From the NCBI GenBank assembly GCA_963457665.1, contig OY735213.1, positions 51,516,785 through 51,580,784 on the forward strand: a stretch of 64,000 nt of DNA, given 5' to 3'. Positions 23,706 through 35,610 of this stretch are shown in pieces. The position numbers and the translations under genes were made by a program. This stretch comes from Thysanoteuthis rhombus. Lineage: Eukaryota; Mollusca; Cephalopoda; Oegopsida; Thysanoteuthidae. Every line of letters begins with the position of its first letter. Position 1 is the first letter of the stretch. A model generated the notes under the pieces. The model worked only from the letters and a program-made list of their open reading frames with translations. It was not told the DNA's origin and did no database searches.

Positions 23706-24271
23706 CAGGGTTTCTCAACCCGGGTGTTATCGCCTCTGGGTGGGCAATTTTAACTCTTGGGTAGGTGATGAGCAACTGGGCAGAGGTGGTAGGCGTCATT
23801 AAATTTTGATGGGCGGTATAGGATTCTAAGTATGGAAGTCTGTAATTGACAATAAAAGAGTGAGTCAGCAGCAACATTTCCTATTAACTTACCGTGTAGA
23901 ACTGATATTGCGCATCATGTATGTGCGTAGATAAATGCGTAAATATTTTTGGAGGTGTACTAACGTCTGCATTACACTCTCTGTAGGTAGATATGTGGTA
24001 CATATATACTTGTAACACTCTTGAAAGATTACCACACACAGCGATTGCATTGTTGAAATCTAAAATCGGTTTGTATGTGCTAAACATTTGATGTTACTTC
24101 TTTATATTACTTTCATTAAACTGTTAATTCAAAAGCTATTCATCTTTATTGTTTTGTGATGATTAAAAATTTTTTAGAATCCTTTTGGATATTTACTATA
24201 CAGGTGGGTGGTAAAAAGATTTTCCATGTGAAAGTGGGTAGTGACGCCCAAAAGGTTGATGACCCCAGCTG
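23706..24271. mobile_element. Possible hAT-like element
   Basis: Left end CAGGGTTTCTCAACCCGGG and right end GGTTGATGACCCCAGCTG are imperfectly inverted; the first is a common hAT-type terminus. Interior has no recognisable transposase. No clear 8-bp duplication. Confidence 0.5.
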
Positions 24272-24378
24272 CTAGTTTCTTTTTCACTCATTTGTCGGCA
24301 ATACATGAATATGTATTTATCTATCTATAGACTGCATCCTGTCCAAATTTATACACATTTTTAGCTACAAGTGTTTCT

Positions 24379-24462
24379 GCGGTGTCCCATCATGGAACAG
24401 TGGTTAGCACACATATCTTGACAGCCATTACAACTGTAGTAAGTTCAAGCTTCGTTTGGTGT
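24379..24462 (+). pseudogene. tRNA-like sequence, probably SINE head
   Basis: AACAGTGGTTAGCACA resembles an A box and GTAAGTTCAAGCTTC a B box, about 50 bases apart. Confidence 0.45.
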
Positions 24463-24768
24463 CCTATACCTGTGGCATAATACCGCACAAGGTATGACTT
24501 GTGCAGAGAAGTGTGATCCCTCCCATGGAGCTAGAAATATTGCTTCATTTTTGTAACCTATACTCCAATAAGCTTCCTTTATCCCCAACCCTGTACAACA
24601 GGAATGTTGGCAATGTTTTGACTGTATACTGTTGCACATTTCTTAACGGTATGTTACGCCTCAAATTGTATCAATTTGAATTGATAATTACTAATTCTTG
24701 GAATTCATTTTCATTGTAATACTTTCAGTTGTTTTCATATCAATGAATAGTTACTAAAGGGAAACTGA

Positions 24769-25572
24769 ATAGATGGCGAATACCCTAGTAATCTAAAATC
24801 CATTGATGACATTGTCCTCTTTGCTGAGAACCTTCATGGAATCCAGAGAATGCCAGACAAACTGAATGAAGAAAGGGAAGAAGTGGGTCTTCACATGGAC
24901 TTCATTAAAACCAAAGTCATGTGCAACAAGTATGCTGAAGACAAAAACACAATGATCACAAAAATTACAAACGCAGAACTAAAGCAAGTATATGACTACG
25001 TCTACCCGAGACAAAAAATCTCCATGAGATCCTCAAGAGAAGAAGAAATCAAATATGGAATCATTCTAGGTTGGCAAACTTTTGGTAGAGCAAGCTCAAC
25101 ATTCAAGAACAGAAAAATCCAATTAGTTTTTAAAAGAGGGATCTTCAACCAATGTGTCCTTCCTATAGTCACCTATGGAGCTGAAGCATGGAACCTATAC
25201 AACATATTGGCTCTCAAACTAAGAACTCTGCAACTTGCACAAGAGAAGATCAGGCTTAATGTCATACGCAGAAATTTTAGGACATCACAGTATATTAGAG
25301 AAGAAACAGGTATCAGTGATATCAAACAATCAATTAGAAAACTCAAATGGCAATGGGCAGGCTATGTAGAAAGAATGTTAGACAACAGCTGAATTTAACG
25401 TCTCACAATGTTGATCCCCAGGGATCATGCATGAAATAGTGCCTGTCAGATCAATGGCGTGATGGTTTAGATGGGTTCAGGAGATATTGGTACGGCTACG
25501 CCCATGATAACATGATTTGGTAAATCTTGGGGAAGGTTTATTTCAAACAATGGACATCAAAAGGCAGATGAT
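24769..25572 (+). pseudogene. RTE-like retrotransposon relic, 3' part
   Basis: Same family as 14158-15572, truncated further at its 5' end. It opens at the equivalent of the catalytic block, reading SIDDIVLFAENL where the consensus would be FADDI, then 24850-25392 is open for 180 codons: EEVGLHMDFIKTKVMCNKYA, ISMRSSREEEIKYGIILGWQ, FNQCVLPIVTYGAEAWNLY and IRKLKWQWAGYVERMLDN. A stop follows and the 3' untranslated tail runs to about 25572. No endonuclease or upstream RT motifs remain. Confidence 0.82.
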
Positions 25573-25842
25573 GACTGCAATTCAAGACTGCAATCATTGG
25601 AATAGAGGATGCGAAAATAAAACAATATTACTAGCTCTGTAGTAAAGACTATTCTTCTTTTCAGGGACCACACTTTTTTATTTCTACTTTGTAGAATGCT
25701 AAGCTTAGTAAATATCTACAGTTGATATGTTTGGACTTTATTTACATTTTCACTTATACATTTACTGAGTTATACTGGTATATATATTTGTGTTGAGACA
25801 CCCTGGTTATATAGATGCTGTATTTTAGTGAGCTATTCAATT

Positions 25843-26047
25843 TATCACGTAAGCTTATGCTAAATTGTTCCTTTAGTTTGTGTCCAGTAACATCCATGCT
25901 TGTTTTTTTTTTTTGAATTTGGACTTTTTTTAATGATCACTGCCCAAAAAGTATGAGAAGTAACTTATTGATTGATCACCCTCAGCATAACATACTGTCA
26001 AAAGATGTTAGTTATGTGACGATTTCTATTGAGTGACTAACCAGATG
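25843..26047 (-). repeat. Family A interspersed repeat, half copy
   Basis: From AAGCTTATGCTAAATTGTTC to CTATTGAGTGACTAACCAGA. Confidence 0.72.
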
Positions 26048-26304
26048 TGTTTGGGTAATTTTCATAACCTGATGGTAGGGTAAAGAGGAAGGCTGTGCCA
26101 TCCATCGTGGCCGAATCCACACCCTGACATAGATTTTCCTTTTCCTCCTTTCACGCTTCACTGCACACGTCAACCTCATGAGGATTTTCTGCAACCATGA
26201 TGAGAATATTAACTTTCACCATTTGAGTGAATATATGTGGATGTTATGCCTGCTCATGCCTGACATCTCATAATAATGGAGGTCTAAATCTTCTCTTTGT
26301 CACT

Positions 26305-26340
26305 AGTAGTAGTAGTAGTAGTAGTAGTTGTAGTAGTAGC
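26305..26340. repeat. (AGT)n microsatellite
   Basis: About 11 AGT triplets with one TTG interruption. Confidence 0.88.
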
Positions 26341-26442
26341 GATATTGCTACCACAATGCCCGCTGTTTTGGCTCTAAATAAATGAACTTCCTGAACTGGG
26401 AAGTTACAAGGGGAAACTTCGAGGAGAGACAATTGGAGGTTA

Positions 26443-26680
26443 TATCCGTACCTCGCATGAATGAATCACCGTAAGCCCGTGCGTGTGCTAAAACTAATTA
26501 ACTAGAAAACCATCTAAAATTATCTAAAAAAAAGGTTTGGGTGTTGTTCGTCCGAAATGATCAGATATCCTTAAAAGAACTGTTTTGAAAAACAAAAGTA
26601 ATATTCTTAGATAGTGCCTGGTGGTGTTCTCATTCAAATTCTTGAGGTTGTAGCCCCCTGAATGTAACCAGGATAAATGT
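26443..26680 (+). repeat. Family B interspersed repeat
   Basis: From TATATCCGTACCTCGCATGA to TTGAGGTTGTAGCCCCCTGA and GTAACCAGG. Confidence 0.72.
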
Positions 26681-26960
26681 GCATGTTTAGAAGGGGTTGA
26701 ACTTCAGGGAGTATAGAGTGGCTTACCATAATTGTCACGTTAAATAATTTTCTGTCTATCATATATATTTTGGTTACTTGTTTTCAGTGTCACCAATTTA
26801 GAAATTTAGAGTGGCATTGTAGACCATTATAACCAATTTTTTTTTTTATTACTATCGACCTTTATCTAAACTTTTTAATTCATTTCTTATCACAACCTAA
26901 CTCAGGCCATCAATCTATGTCAGTGGGTATAAACAGTGCTTATCAAAAGTTAAAAATAGT

Positions 26961-27043
26961 TAGACTCAAACTCATGTCCCTCCTGCCAGAAGGAAGCCAG
27001 GTTCAATGTACCTGCTGCTTTACCACTTCAGCCATGAGAGCTT
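26961..27043 (-). pseudogene. tRNA-like sequence, probably SINE head
   Basis: Minus strand has GGCTGAAGTGGTAAAGCAGC (A-box-like) and ATGAGTTTGAGTCTAA (B-box-like). Confidence 0.45.
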
Positions 27044-27700
27044 TACTGGCTTGCAGGAGTCTAAATACAAAAATACTATCTACTCTGATATCACTGCATC
27101 ATGGTTGTTATGGTTTCTATAAGTTGTGCAGAAGATAATCAGCGCTTGAAAATTGATAGTGATGAGTCTACCAGTATAGACAAAAATAACTCTGCTAAAT
27201 GTGACATTTTTACAATGGCTGCTAAAATAAGACTCATTCACCCACAATTTTATTTGTTAGAGATTTCATTGTTTTCTGACTTGCAATTTCAGATTTATCC
27301 TTTTGAAATGGTACCATTGTCTGCTGTTGTGCTCACAAATTTCTGAACCGAATAGGAACTCTGTCTGAATCTCTAGAACATGCTCTTAGGTCACAGATGT
27401 AATCCTATTCATGCCATTTAATGTATTTTCTGCCGGTGAATTGTTATTGTTCAGCCATCTGTACTGAATAAAAGATGAAAATCTGGAAGTAATAAAAAGA
27501 ACACAAGTGAGCCCATAGCCATTCTAAGCAGAAATTTAGAAAAAAGAAAATTGAAAAGATTCAAGCTGAGAGGAAAGAAAAGAATAAAATGATTCTATAT
27601 TTTTGGTAAATTTCTTTGTCGCAATCTTCAAGCCTCCAGTTTGTTGGACGTTTTGAATAAAATAATAACTTGTCCTATTTCTGAATATAACAAATTCTAG

Positions 27701-28118
27701 GTCTGGTTAGTCACTCTATACAAGCTGTCACATGACCAACATGGAGCTATGACAGATTGTATTTATATTTTCATTTATTCTTTTATTTATAGATCTATTT
27801 AAATGTATTCTTGCAAACGAAAGTTTAAACAGTACTAAGCAAGAAGAAGATGAAACTGAATCAAAACAATGTGAATGTTGCCGGACACAAAACCAAGGGA
27901 TTGATTTAGCATATACTTACATTGTAAAGGAGACCCCTCACTAAAAACCTATTTAGTGGGCAGAAATTTTCCAAAAACATTTTTTTTTAGACATATTATG
28001 GAGCAAGTGTAAGAATTTTCAGCCTTCTAGCATTGGTTTGATCTATATGTGTGACAAGTTCATACATGGCCAGCCAGCCCGCAGAAACCCATGTTAACTA
28101 TAACAGTTTGGGCTGATC
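27701..28118 (+). repeat. Family A interspersed repeat with replaced middle
   Basis: 5' end GTCTGGTTAGTCACTCTATA (27701-27747) and 3' part from GTGAATGTTGCCGGACACAA (27871) to ATGTTAACTATAACAGTTTG; the sequence between them is unrelated to other copies. Confidence 0.68.
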
Positions 28119-28179
28119 ATCTTTAGTAGTTTGACAGTTAAAGCAGAAAAAACCCTGTGGAAATTTAGAAGTTTGTGGA

Positions 28180-28484
28180 CGCTGTACCATCTTTGTTATT
28201 TTTGTGACACAGACACTCTTCAGTCAGCAATTATTTATGTGTCCATTATACCTCAATAAGCTTCATTCTTATTTTTCCATTTGAGTGTGTATTTTTCTAT
28301 CTGGGTTTATACACTTTCAGATAATTTCATAAATAAAGCTAAAATTGAGTAGTTACATTCACGTCTAAATATATATTTATGTGTGTGTGTTTGTTGAAGG
28401 GGAAGTTGTTTTTTGAAGGTTTTTTTCTAGAAAGTCTAATTATTGAAAAGAGTTCCCAGAGTAGTTAAAGTTTGAAGACCACCT
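28180..28484. mobile_element. hAT-like miniature element, one end preserved
   Basis: Right end AAAGTTTGAAGACCACCTG is clear. Interior shares CACAGACACTCTTCAGTCAG and TTTATACACTTTCAGATAAT with the 51.4-51.7 kb copy. The left end is not obvious. Confidence 0.55.
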
Positions 28485-28689
28485 GGTTAGAATGTAGGAT
28501 TTCTTGATGAGGGTCTATTTTCCTATAATGCACTACTTATTAAACTCTATGTACCTTGAATATGGGCTCAGGAGGTGGTCTGTCCAGGCTGACACCATCA
28601 GAAGAAGATGTCCCCAAGATGACTGTCTAAAAATGTTTTCATATAGTTTCTTGGTAATTCTTTTTTCTAATGAAACATCTGTCTGTCAG

Positions 28690-28872
28690 TACAATATCTC
28701 CAGAAAGTACACAAAGAATTTCAATGAACATTTGTGAAAGAGTAGGAAATAGGCTACGAGAGAAGTAATTAAGTTTGGGGACGGATCCATGAACAATTAC
28801 TTCCCCTGATAATGACGTTGGCAGAGGTATGCACTCTCTGAGTGCTTTCTGGTTTTATTGTATAGTTCTTTC
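28690..28872 (+). repeat. Family D repeat
   Basis: AATATCTCCAGAAAGTACAC, then GGGGACGGATCCATGAACAA, TTACTTCCCCTGATAATGAC and a CACTCTCTGAGTGC terminus. The GGTGGATCC..G.CAATTACTTCCC motif recurs at 37.1-37.4 kb. Confidence 0.65.
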
Positions 28873-29302
28873 GAGATACTGTATAAAAACATTTTCATGG
28901 TAATCATACTTATCTTCTTCATATCATTTCACAAGGTCAGAACTGAAAAAGGACAACTAAAGATAGATAGACTTGTTGATAAATGTAGGCTTATACCATC
29001 AACTTTAATCATATGGGAGAATCATGGTGAATAATGTATTAGAACAAAAGATCACCAAAATTCTAGATATCGTGGGAAGAGAGCAAGTTCTGGAAGGCAG
29101 AATAACACAAAGTACTGCCCCGAGTGATACCAACCATAAGACCGCCACTGACCTTGAACAGAAGGTGTCAAGAAGTTTCTATTTGATCTCAGCGCTAAGA
29201 ATATCAAACATCAGATGAAGATATAAATCCTGGGAAATAAAAGCAGGAGGGTTATCTACATGATATCTTTTATGTGGATATGACACACATAAATTGTGGA
29301 TC

Positions 29303-29655
29303 TGGTTTGTCGCTCAATAGAAACTGTCAAGTGACCAATGTCTTCTGGCATTATGCTGTGTTGAGGATGATCAATGAAAAGTTGCTCCTCTCACCATTTG
29401 TTGAGCAGTGATCACTAATGAATATGAATTTTTAAAATGCGAACAGACACAGACTAAGAAACTAATTTAACACAAAATTAGATTGTAAATTCCCCTCTCC
29501 TCCTCTCTTATTTGGTGGGAGAATTTTCAAAAAATGAAAAAGCTGCTCTTTCTGAACATTATAAAGAGTAAATTTTTGAATTTTTAGCCCTCTAGCTCTG
29601 TTGGTGTAGCCTCAACATGTGACACATGGATTGATAGCCAGCTAGGCAGAACCTC
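29303..29655 (+). repeat. Family A interspersed repeat
   Basis: From CTGGTTTGTCGCTCAATAGA through GCCCTCTAGCTCTGTTGGTG to AGCCAGCTAGGCAGAACC. Confidence 0.74.
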
Positions 29656-29804
29656 TTAGAAAAGGAAGAATCTTATATTGAATGGTGGATCATTTGGGTT
29701 GATTGTCTATTTCTTTGTTTGTGAATTTGTGTGAAATATTTGCTGGTTGGGTTGATTTCAGCTTCCTTATATGAACAATAACTTTTTAAAGTTGTACATC
29801 AGAA

Positions 29805-29996
29805 CAGAGTTGCCTACTATGAAAAAAATCTTTGGGCAAATTTGACTGTTTAAAGTGCTTAATTCAAAAAATAGCCAAATAATGCCAAAGATTGCTGAAA
29901 CACATCTGAAAGATGCTAAAGATGGTCCCAAAACATGCCCAAAATTGTGCTTTTTCACGCTGCCAGAACAGCAAAAGCCCCAAATTTGTAACACTA
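29805..29996. mobile_element. hAT-type miniature inverted-repeat element
   Basis: Starts CAGAGTTGCC and ends TTGTAACACTA, flanked by perfect 8-bp repeats CATCAGAA at 29797-29804 and 29997-30004. Same family as 22920-23111 and 57889-58112. Confidence 0.82.
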
Positions 29997-30296
29997 CATC
30001 AGAATGGTTCAATACTTAGTTGAATGTTTGAGTTACTTCATTCAAATGTCAAAAAGAAAGAATGATACATTTCATATACTGTTATGTTGATGTATAAATT
30101 CTGAGCATTTCATTCAGTCATATGTTTGTAAAATCTGCAATAGCAATGAACAGTAAATATGCTTACCTTGTTTCACTGGATTTGAAGATGCTCTTCCCCC
30201 TTCACCATCCTGGAGATAAATCTTGAAAATTTATCCTGCACCCACAGGCTGGAAGTTACTTTTTAGAGGCATTCTCACCTCTTTATCAGAGGCTCT

Positions 30297-30700
30297 GTCA
30301 GTTTCATTAACTTGAAACTTGGTAGAAAGATTTTTCTCGATAAGATGGTTCTTACTTGTAAAAATCTTCCACTCAGGGTCACATGATCTGGCAATAATAG
30401 CATTTAACTTTGTTTAAATATCAATTTTCTCAGCTGTTTTGGTCAAATTCACTTGAAACTTGAAAGAAAGGTGTTTCTTGATAAGATACTTCTTACTTAT
30501 ATAAATCTTCTTCTCAGAATCAAGTGATCTGACAATTGTGAAGTTTATACTTTGTTTTAAAATTGATCTTCTCAGCTGTTTTGCATCAGATTTACTTGAA
30601 ACTTGATAGAAAGGTATTCCTTGATGAAATGCTTCTTATCTAAAATTACCTCCTCCTCAGGATCACTTCATCTGACAGTGATAGCATTTAAACTTTATAG
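30297..30700 (+). repeat. Three degenerate tandem units of about 142 bp
   Basis: CTTGAAACTTG.TAGAAAG recurs at 30311, 30452 and 30595, each followed by CTTGATAAGATNCTTCTTA, AAAATCTTC.NCTCAG and CATGATCTGACAAT-like blocks. No ORF spans it. Confidence 0.75.
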
Positions 30701-31129
30701 TGAACGCCTCATTGAACTTACAGTCCTTCTTTCTAAACAGTGTTATCCTAACTATAGAGAAAGGTAATTTGGGCTGGATTGTAACCTGAACTTCTGCAGA
30801 TGGGCTCTGCATTAAGGGTATCAGGATGTTTTTTTTTACCTGGAGAAAGGAAGGTTTGCCTCTCTTTTGGATTATAGACCTGACAAGGATTTAAAGATCA
30901 ATGAGTGAAAACATTGTATTGATGACATCAAGAACGAGAAAAAAAGGTTTAATTGTCCAAACAAAATTTGGGGTAATCCTACCTTTCTTTGCTAAAATTT
31001 TTTCTTGTGATACTGAGTTATCTTACATGAAATTTATACTGATGCACATAATGACACTTTTTGATTCTTTAAACATTGCAATTCATTAATGGTAGGAAAT
31101 ACTGATTGAGCATAAAGTTATTCATCTTT

Positions 31130-31490
31130 GTATTTAAAAATAACAAGAACCTCAAGTTCAACAATGTGTCCACCATCTATGGTGGTAGTAGTAGGAAGAG
31201 GAGGAAGAAGAGCGAGAAGTCTTTCTTTGGGTCAATTGATTCCCATACTTCCAAAATATTGAGATATGGCAATATTCTGCAAGTATTATTTCTAATAAAA
31301 ACCATAAACGGCCATTTTTGGTGTTTTTTTGCCATTCTTGGCTCTTTTAAAGTACCAAAGTGTTGAATTCATACATTCTTTTATGATATCATGGGAGTTG
31401 GTTTCTCAATAACACCTTTAATGATATCACACCTCCTTCCTTTCTATTTCTACTGTTCAACGTAACTGGGACAGACTGGCTGACTGAAAA
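31130..31490 (+). repeat. Family I repeat, copy 1
   Basis: Shares TGTCCACCATCTATGGTGGT-like start, GTCAATTGATTCCCATACTT, TCTGCAAGTATTATTTCTAA and AACGTAACTGGGACAGAC with 36530-36885. Contains an AGGAGGAAGAAGAG run. Confidence 0.65.
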
Positions 31491-31729
31491 GCATCTTATT
31501 GAGACTTCAAAAATTCCTTCAACTATTTCTAGACTAACCTCTAAAGCCATTTGATGCCTGAATTTAAAAAAGAAAGGCCAAAAAACGTTAAATTTTATTT
31601 AATGGTTAAAGAGAACCATTTTTTTATTGAATCAAAAATGTTTTGAAGAACCAAAATCATAATGGGTTACATTAGTCCCATGGACAGATGACAAGACAAA
31701 GACAAAAAACATATTCATCCATTGAAATA

Positions 31730-32175
31730 TGAAAAAATATAATTTGTAAAAATGTAATTAGATATTGTAGTAATGTTCAAAACATGGCCATAACTAGATT
31801 TCCTGGGTAGAGCCAATCAGTATGGTAATCTGTATCAGACTTCTTTTATCAAGGGGTTTTTCTTCAAAATCAATAAATATTTAACGATGGAGTCTAGTGT
31901 GGTACTGGTGCCACTCTTCAAGTCTGTAGACAAAATGGTATGGCCAGGAGCACTTCATCAAACAAACAAACAAACAAAAACAAATGAATGCATGTATAAA
32001 AAAAGGATAGAATCCTTTTGCCATCTTTGATGGCTGCAGTGTTCAATAAATATTTTTTATGTAAAAATATGATTGGAAACTGTATTAATGTTCAAACCAT
32101 GTCCGTAACTGGATTTCCTAAAAATGAGTAGAACCAATCAGTATGGTAAACTATATTAGACTTCTTCTATCAAAG
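31730..32175 (+). repeat. Local duplication, two diverged copies
   Basis: TAATGTTCAAAACATGGCCA, GAGCCAATCAGTATGGTAAT and AGACTTCTTTTATCAA (31770-31855) recur at 32085-32175 about 310 bp downstream. Confidence 0.65.
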
Positions 32176-32754
32176 GAATTATCACCAATTGAACAGCTAT
32201 TTATATGAAATATGGCTTAGCTGGGTGAACACACAGCAAGACTGTTCAATGATTCTCCACCTTATAGCACTGGAAACGAACACCATTTTTATTGTATGTG
32301 ATAGAAAAAAGTTGAAATAAGATAAAATAAAGAAGAAAGGAAAAGGTGTTGATGAATAAGAGAAGGGAAGAAAGATTCAATTGTAATAATCATGTTTAAG
32401 GTAAACTATGTTATCAACTGTATAATTATGGGGGATGATAGACATCAATATCTTGTAAATGAACAAGAATTCAATGAGGTTATAAATTATCAGATTTTAA
32501 TTAGAATCTATTTGGTGAAAGACATTAGATTAGCAGATCTCTTCACTGACACCTCTTTCTTTTTTTTTTTATGACACATATGTCCCATTAGATTTCTGAA
32601 ACTAATCTATGGGACATGTAAATCCCAGCAGTCACAGAGACCTTTGAATAAATACATACCAGGAGTCTTGGAAGGGTTCATTTCCAAATCAGAGATTGCC
32701 TTACTACTTGTAGTAGAAAGACAAGCTTTAAAGCACAATTTGTGTTTTGAAACG

Positions 32755-33235
32755 TCATTAGATTTTGTCTATAGTTTTAAGAAAGGTCATTAACATTCAA
32801 AGAGTTTTTTTGGACGATTGAACTACTTGGAGGGCTGTAGAATGAATCGTCCAAAACGTGTTAACAACACAAAGTATGAGACGTGCAATTGTCCAAGAAA
32901 CTCTTTGAGCCTCATTAGATTTATTTGGAAAGTTTTTTGATCGATTTAACTCCTTTTTTATGTTGTCAAGACTATGTTTCTGCAGCCTTCTTTGGGTGTA
33001 CTATCTGATTGCAATGGTAGTAAACTGAAATTTTTTTTCTCCAAAGGCAGCATGGCTTACAATACAGGATTTGCGTATTTTCCTTTTCCTATTTTGGCCT
33101 GTTACTAGGAGGCTATAGATTGGATGGACTAAAACGTTGTGTTAATAACACAGAACGAGGAGTTCAATCGGCTGAAAAATTGTTTGAATGTTAATGACCA
33201 TTCTCAAAACTATAGACATTGCCATTAGATTTGAT
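32755..33235. mobile_element. Foldback element with about 70-bp inverted arms
   Basis: Left arm 32755-32824 (GTCTATAGTTTTAAGAAAGG, TCATTAACATTCAA, CGATTGAACT) pairs with 33161-33235. Inside are two direct copies of GGCTRTAGA.TG..T....AAAACG.GTTAA, resembling the arm of the 53.9-54.2 kb element. Confidence 0.75.
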
Positions 33236-33271
33236 CTAACGTAATGATATTCATTCATTCTTTATCAACAT

Positions 33272-33664
33272 GCTTGTTAGAAACCATCAACCAAAACTGT
33301 CTGCATAGGTTTATTCAGTTTTGAAGTGATTCTGGCTGACTATGTATCACAAGCTATCACAGCTATATTTCAACATTCATCCCTTATCATGTCTTTGTAA
33401 AAACGTTTTTTTTGTTGTTTTTTCTTCTAAATTTTCCCCAAAAATGAGTTTTGAGGAAGATCAATTTACAATGTAATTTCATGTTGAATTGATGTCTTGG
33501 TTTGTGTTTGGCAGCGTTAAGGCTTGTTTTTTGATAAGACAGTGTTTTTATTGATCCAACAAAAGGCAAGAGGAGTAACTTATTCATTGATCGCCCCTGG
33601 CACTGTGTGCTGCCATAAAGGCATGTGTTGTATGACAGTTTCTATTGAGTGACTAACAAGACCT
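33272..33664 (-). repeat. Family A interspersed repeat, nearly full length
   Basis: From TTAGAAACCATCAACCAAAA to CTATTGAGTGACTAACAAGA; lies about 120 bp upstream of the second dystrobrevin exon. Confidence 0.75.
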
Positions 33665-33786
33665 GTTTTGTTTCGTTTTTTTTTGCTGCAATTTTTTTTG
33701 TATTAAATCTGCTTATCTCATGTTTTCACTGGAGGTCAGTAATTGAAACTTGAAAATAATTTTCTTTGCTTTTTTTTTTTCTCTAG

Positions 33787-33867
33787 GGTCCCAGAATTAC
33801 GATGTCATCAGGTTTGCAACCTACCGCACTGCTTGCAAACTAAGGTTTATACAAAAGAGAACTAACG
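33787..33867 (+). CDS. DTN (dystrobrevin; paralog not resolved): Dystrobrevin, second visible coding exon
   Basis: 81-bp exon after a long T-rich acceptor (TTTCTCTAG at 33786) with donor GTGAGT from 33868. Phase 1 at both ends. It encodes [20 protein letters not shown] followed by IQKRTN. The block [10 protein letters not shown] is a hallmark of dystrobrevins; dystrophin itself has a related but different sequence at this place (YRTAMKLRRLQK). It begins the EF-hand-like region that, with the ZZ domain, forms the conserved cysteine-rich part of dystrophin-family proteins. The next exon supplies VILVDIWN directly after KRTN, matching the LHLVDIWN that follows KRCN in vertebrate dystrobrevin. 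Short, but the family match is close to diagnostic. Confidence 0.95.
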
Positions 33868-34624
33868 GTGAGTATCTTTATAAATATTTACCCGCAAGGA
33901 TATCCAGCATTATCTGGGACAAACTGAACTTCGAAATAGACAACACATAAAAAAAACATGATTTCTTTCTTTCTTTCTTACCCAACACAACAAATGAAAA
34001 AAATATTATTCACGCTGAGACGTAAATTACTACCAATGTATACTGTTTACTGACTGACATAGATTGATGGCCTGACTCAAGTTGTCATCTAACAAATCAA
34101 CAAAAAGTTAAGATAAGTCTAAATAGTTATCAAATAGTAATAATAGTTTACAATATGTTACCCTTCCCCCAAAAATTACTTTCAAGTTCATCTTGTCTGT
34201 ACACTTCACCCCTGCACCACATTATCTTGACTATGAGCTGAATTTTCATCAATGAGAAGAGAGAAAGGGTAGTGGGAGAAATGAAAACATCCACAGATTT
34301 AGCAGGAGTAAAACTAACATCGTTTATCATTGCCTCAGTGACAAAAGAGCGATATCAGACAAAAAAAACCCAATCCTTGTACAATGAATGACGAAAATCC
34401 TGATATAAAGAATTATTTTTTCTAACGTTTAGAACCAAAGGTTTGCTAGAGAATTAGCTCTAGTGACCTTGAATGACAGCCTAGGTAGGAAGTTAATTTT
34501 TATTGATTTTCCATCCAAAATATCAGGCTGATTGGCTTTGTAGTTTTAGCAGAGAAGAGGCATGAACAAACAAACAAACAAACAAAAGGCTCAAATATTA
34601 GTACAGATGTCCTCTTGCTTTCTT

Positions 34625-35010
34625 TTCATCATCATCATCATCATCATCATCAATCTTTTAATGTCCATCGTTTGACATAAATCTTTCCCAGGATTCACCA
34701 CACCTCTTTGCACATGTGATCTATAGAGATCCATGTTGTGAGTTGTGATGTCTATCGGTTGTCTGCCATTCTTGCGACATGATCAGCCTATGTCTCGGAC
34801 TCCTGTTTTACCCCTGATATATTGTGCTATCTTATGATTCCTTCATGTGCACATTGCATTATTCTCAGTTTGAGGGTCAGTCTCTTGGTTAGGATTTATG
34901 TTTCAGCTCCATTGGTGACTATTGGGAGGATGCATTGGTTGTATCTCTTAAATATCAATTTTTTCTTCTAGTAATTCTTTTATCTTAATTTCAATTGCTT
35001 TTTTTTTTTT
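34625..35010 (-). mobile_element. RTE-like retrotransposon 3' fragment, minus strand
   Basis: The only minus-strand copy in the window. It ends at 34627-34653 in an ATC/GAT trinucleotide run (the element's 3' tail), then reads leftward through the complement of the GAAGGTCTATGTC-like region and the TYGAE-type coding tail. Decayed, no open frame. Confidence 0.72.
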
Positions 35011-35187
35011 TTTTTTGCAACTTTCATCAGTCTGCGACCATTAGTGAGCAACGCGGATGAGAAAAAAAAAAAAAAGCTTCCAGTAAGAATAACTTCACAT
35101 CCCTTTTCATCAGGATGCCTGTCTTAATGTAAGAGTTGTCTTACTAATTAAGATTAAAACTGAAAGAATTCAGATGAAATAGATTGT

Positions 35188-35465
35188 AATATCCGTACCT
35201 CCCATTAATGAATCACCATAGCCTATGGGTGTACCAGAACTAATTATCTAAAACTTTCTAAAAAAATGACCTAAAATAATTAGATATTTTATTTAAAATG
35301 GTGAACTCTAGCAAATTTTCAAGGTTGTAGCCTCAAAAGTGTAACAAGGAGCACCCGGAGACACACATAGAAACACAAGAGCAAAGAGTGAAGTATCTGT
35401 AGTCTGCTTGGCTGGTTGATTATGTTAGCCATTTTTTGGACTTCGGTGATTTGATATAATTTCTT
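35188..35465 (+). repeat. Family B interspersed repeat
   Basis: From TAATATCCGTACCTCCCATT to AGTCTGCTTGGCTGGTTGAT and CTTCGGTGATTTG. Confidence 0.74.
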
Positions 35466-35516
35466 CAAAGATATTAGTATTACTACCAATGTTCTTTCTA
35501 ATATTAGTAGTTAATG

Positions 35517-35610
35517 TGTGCAAAAATCTTGTGTCAAGCAAATTTTTTCCAGTAACAAAAGTATGTGCCCACTTTTGAATTTGACACAGAGAATTAAAAT
35601 TTCTTCAATA
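35517..35610 (+). repeat. Dispersed repeat pair (with 63657-63755)
   Basis: TTTTTTCCAGTAACAAAAGT, ATGTGCCCACTTTTGAATTT and GACACAGAGAATTAAAATTT match the copy in the intron after the third exon. Confidence 0.6.

Larger units (their letters stand above)
21870..33786 (+). other. Dystrobrevin intron, 11.9 kb, phase 1
   Basis: Bounded by GTAAGT and CTCTAG. Filled with interspersed repeats, tRNA-like sequences, microsatellites and transposon relics listed separately; no further exon with dystrobrevin similarity was seen inside it. Confidence 0.85.
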
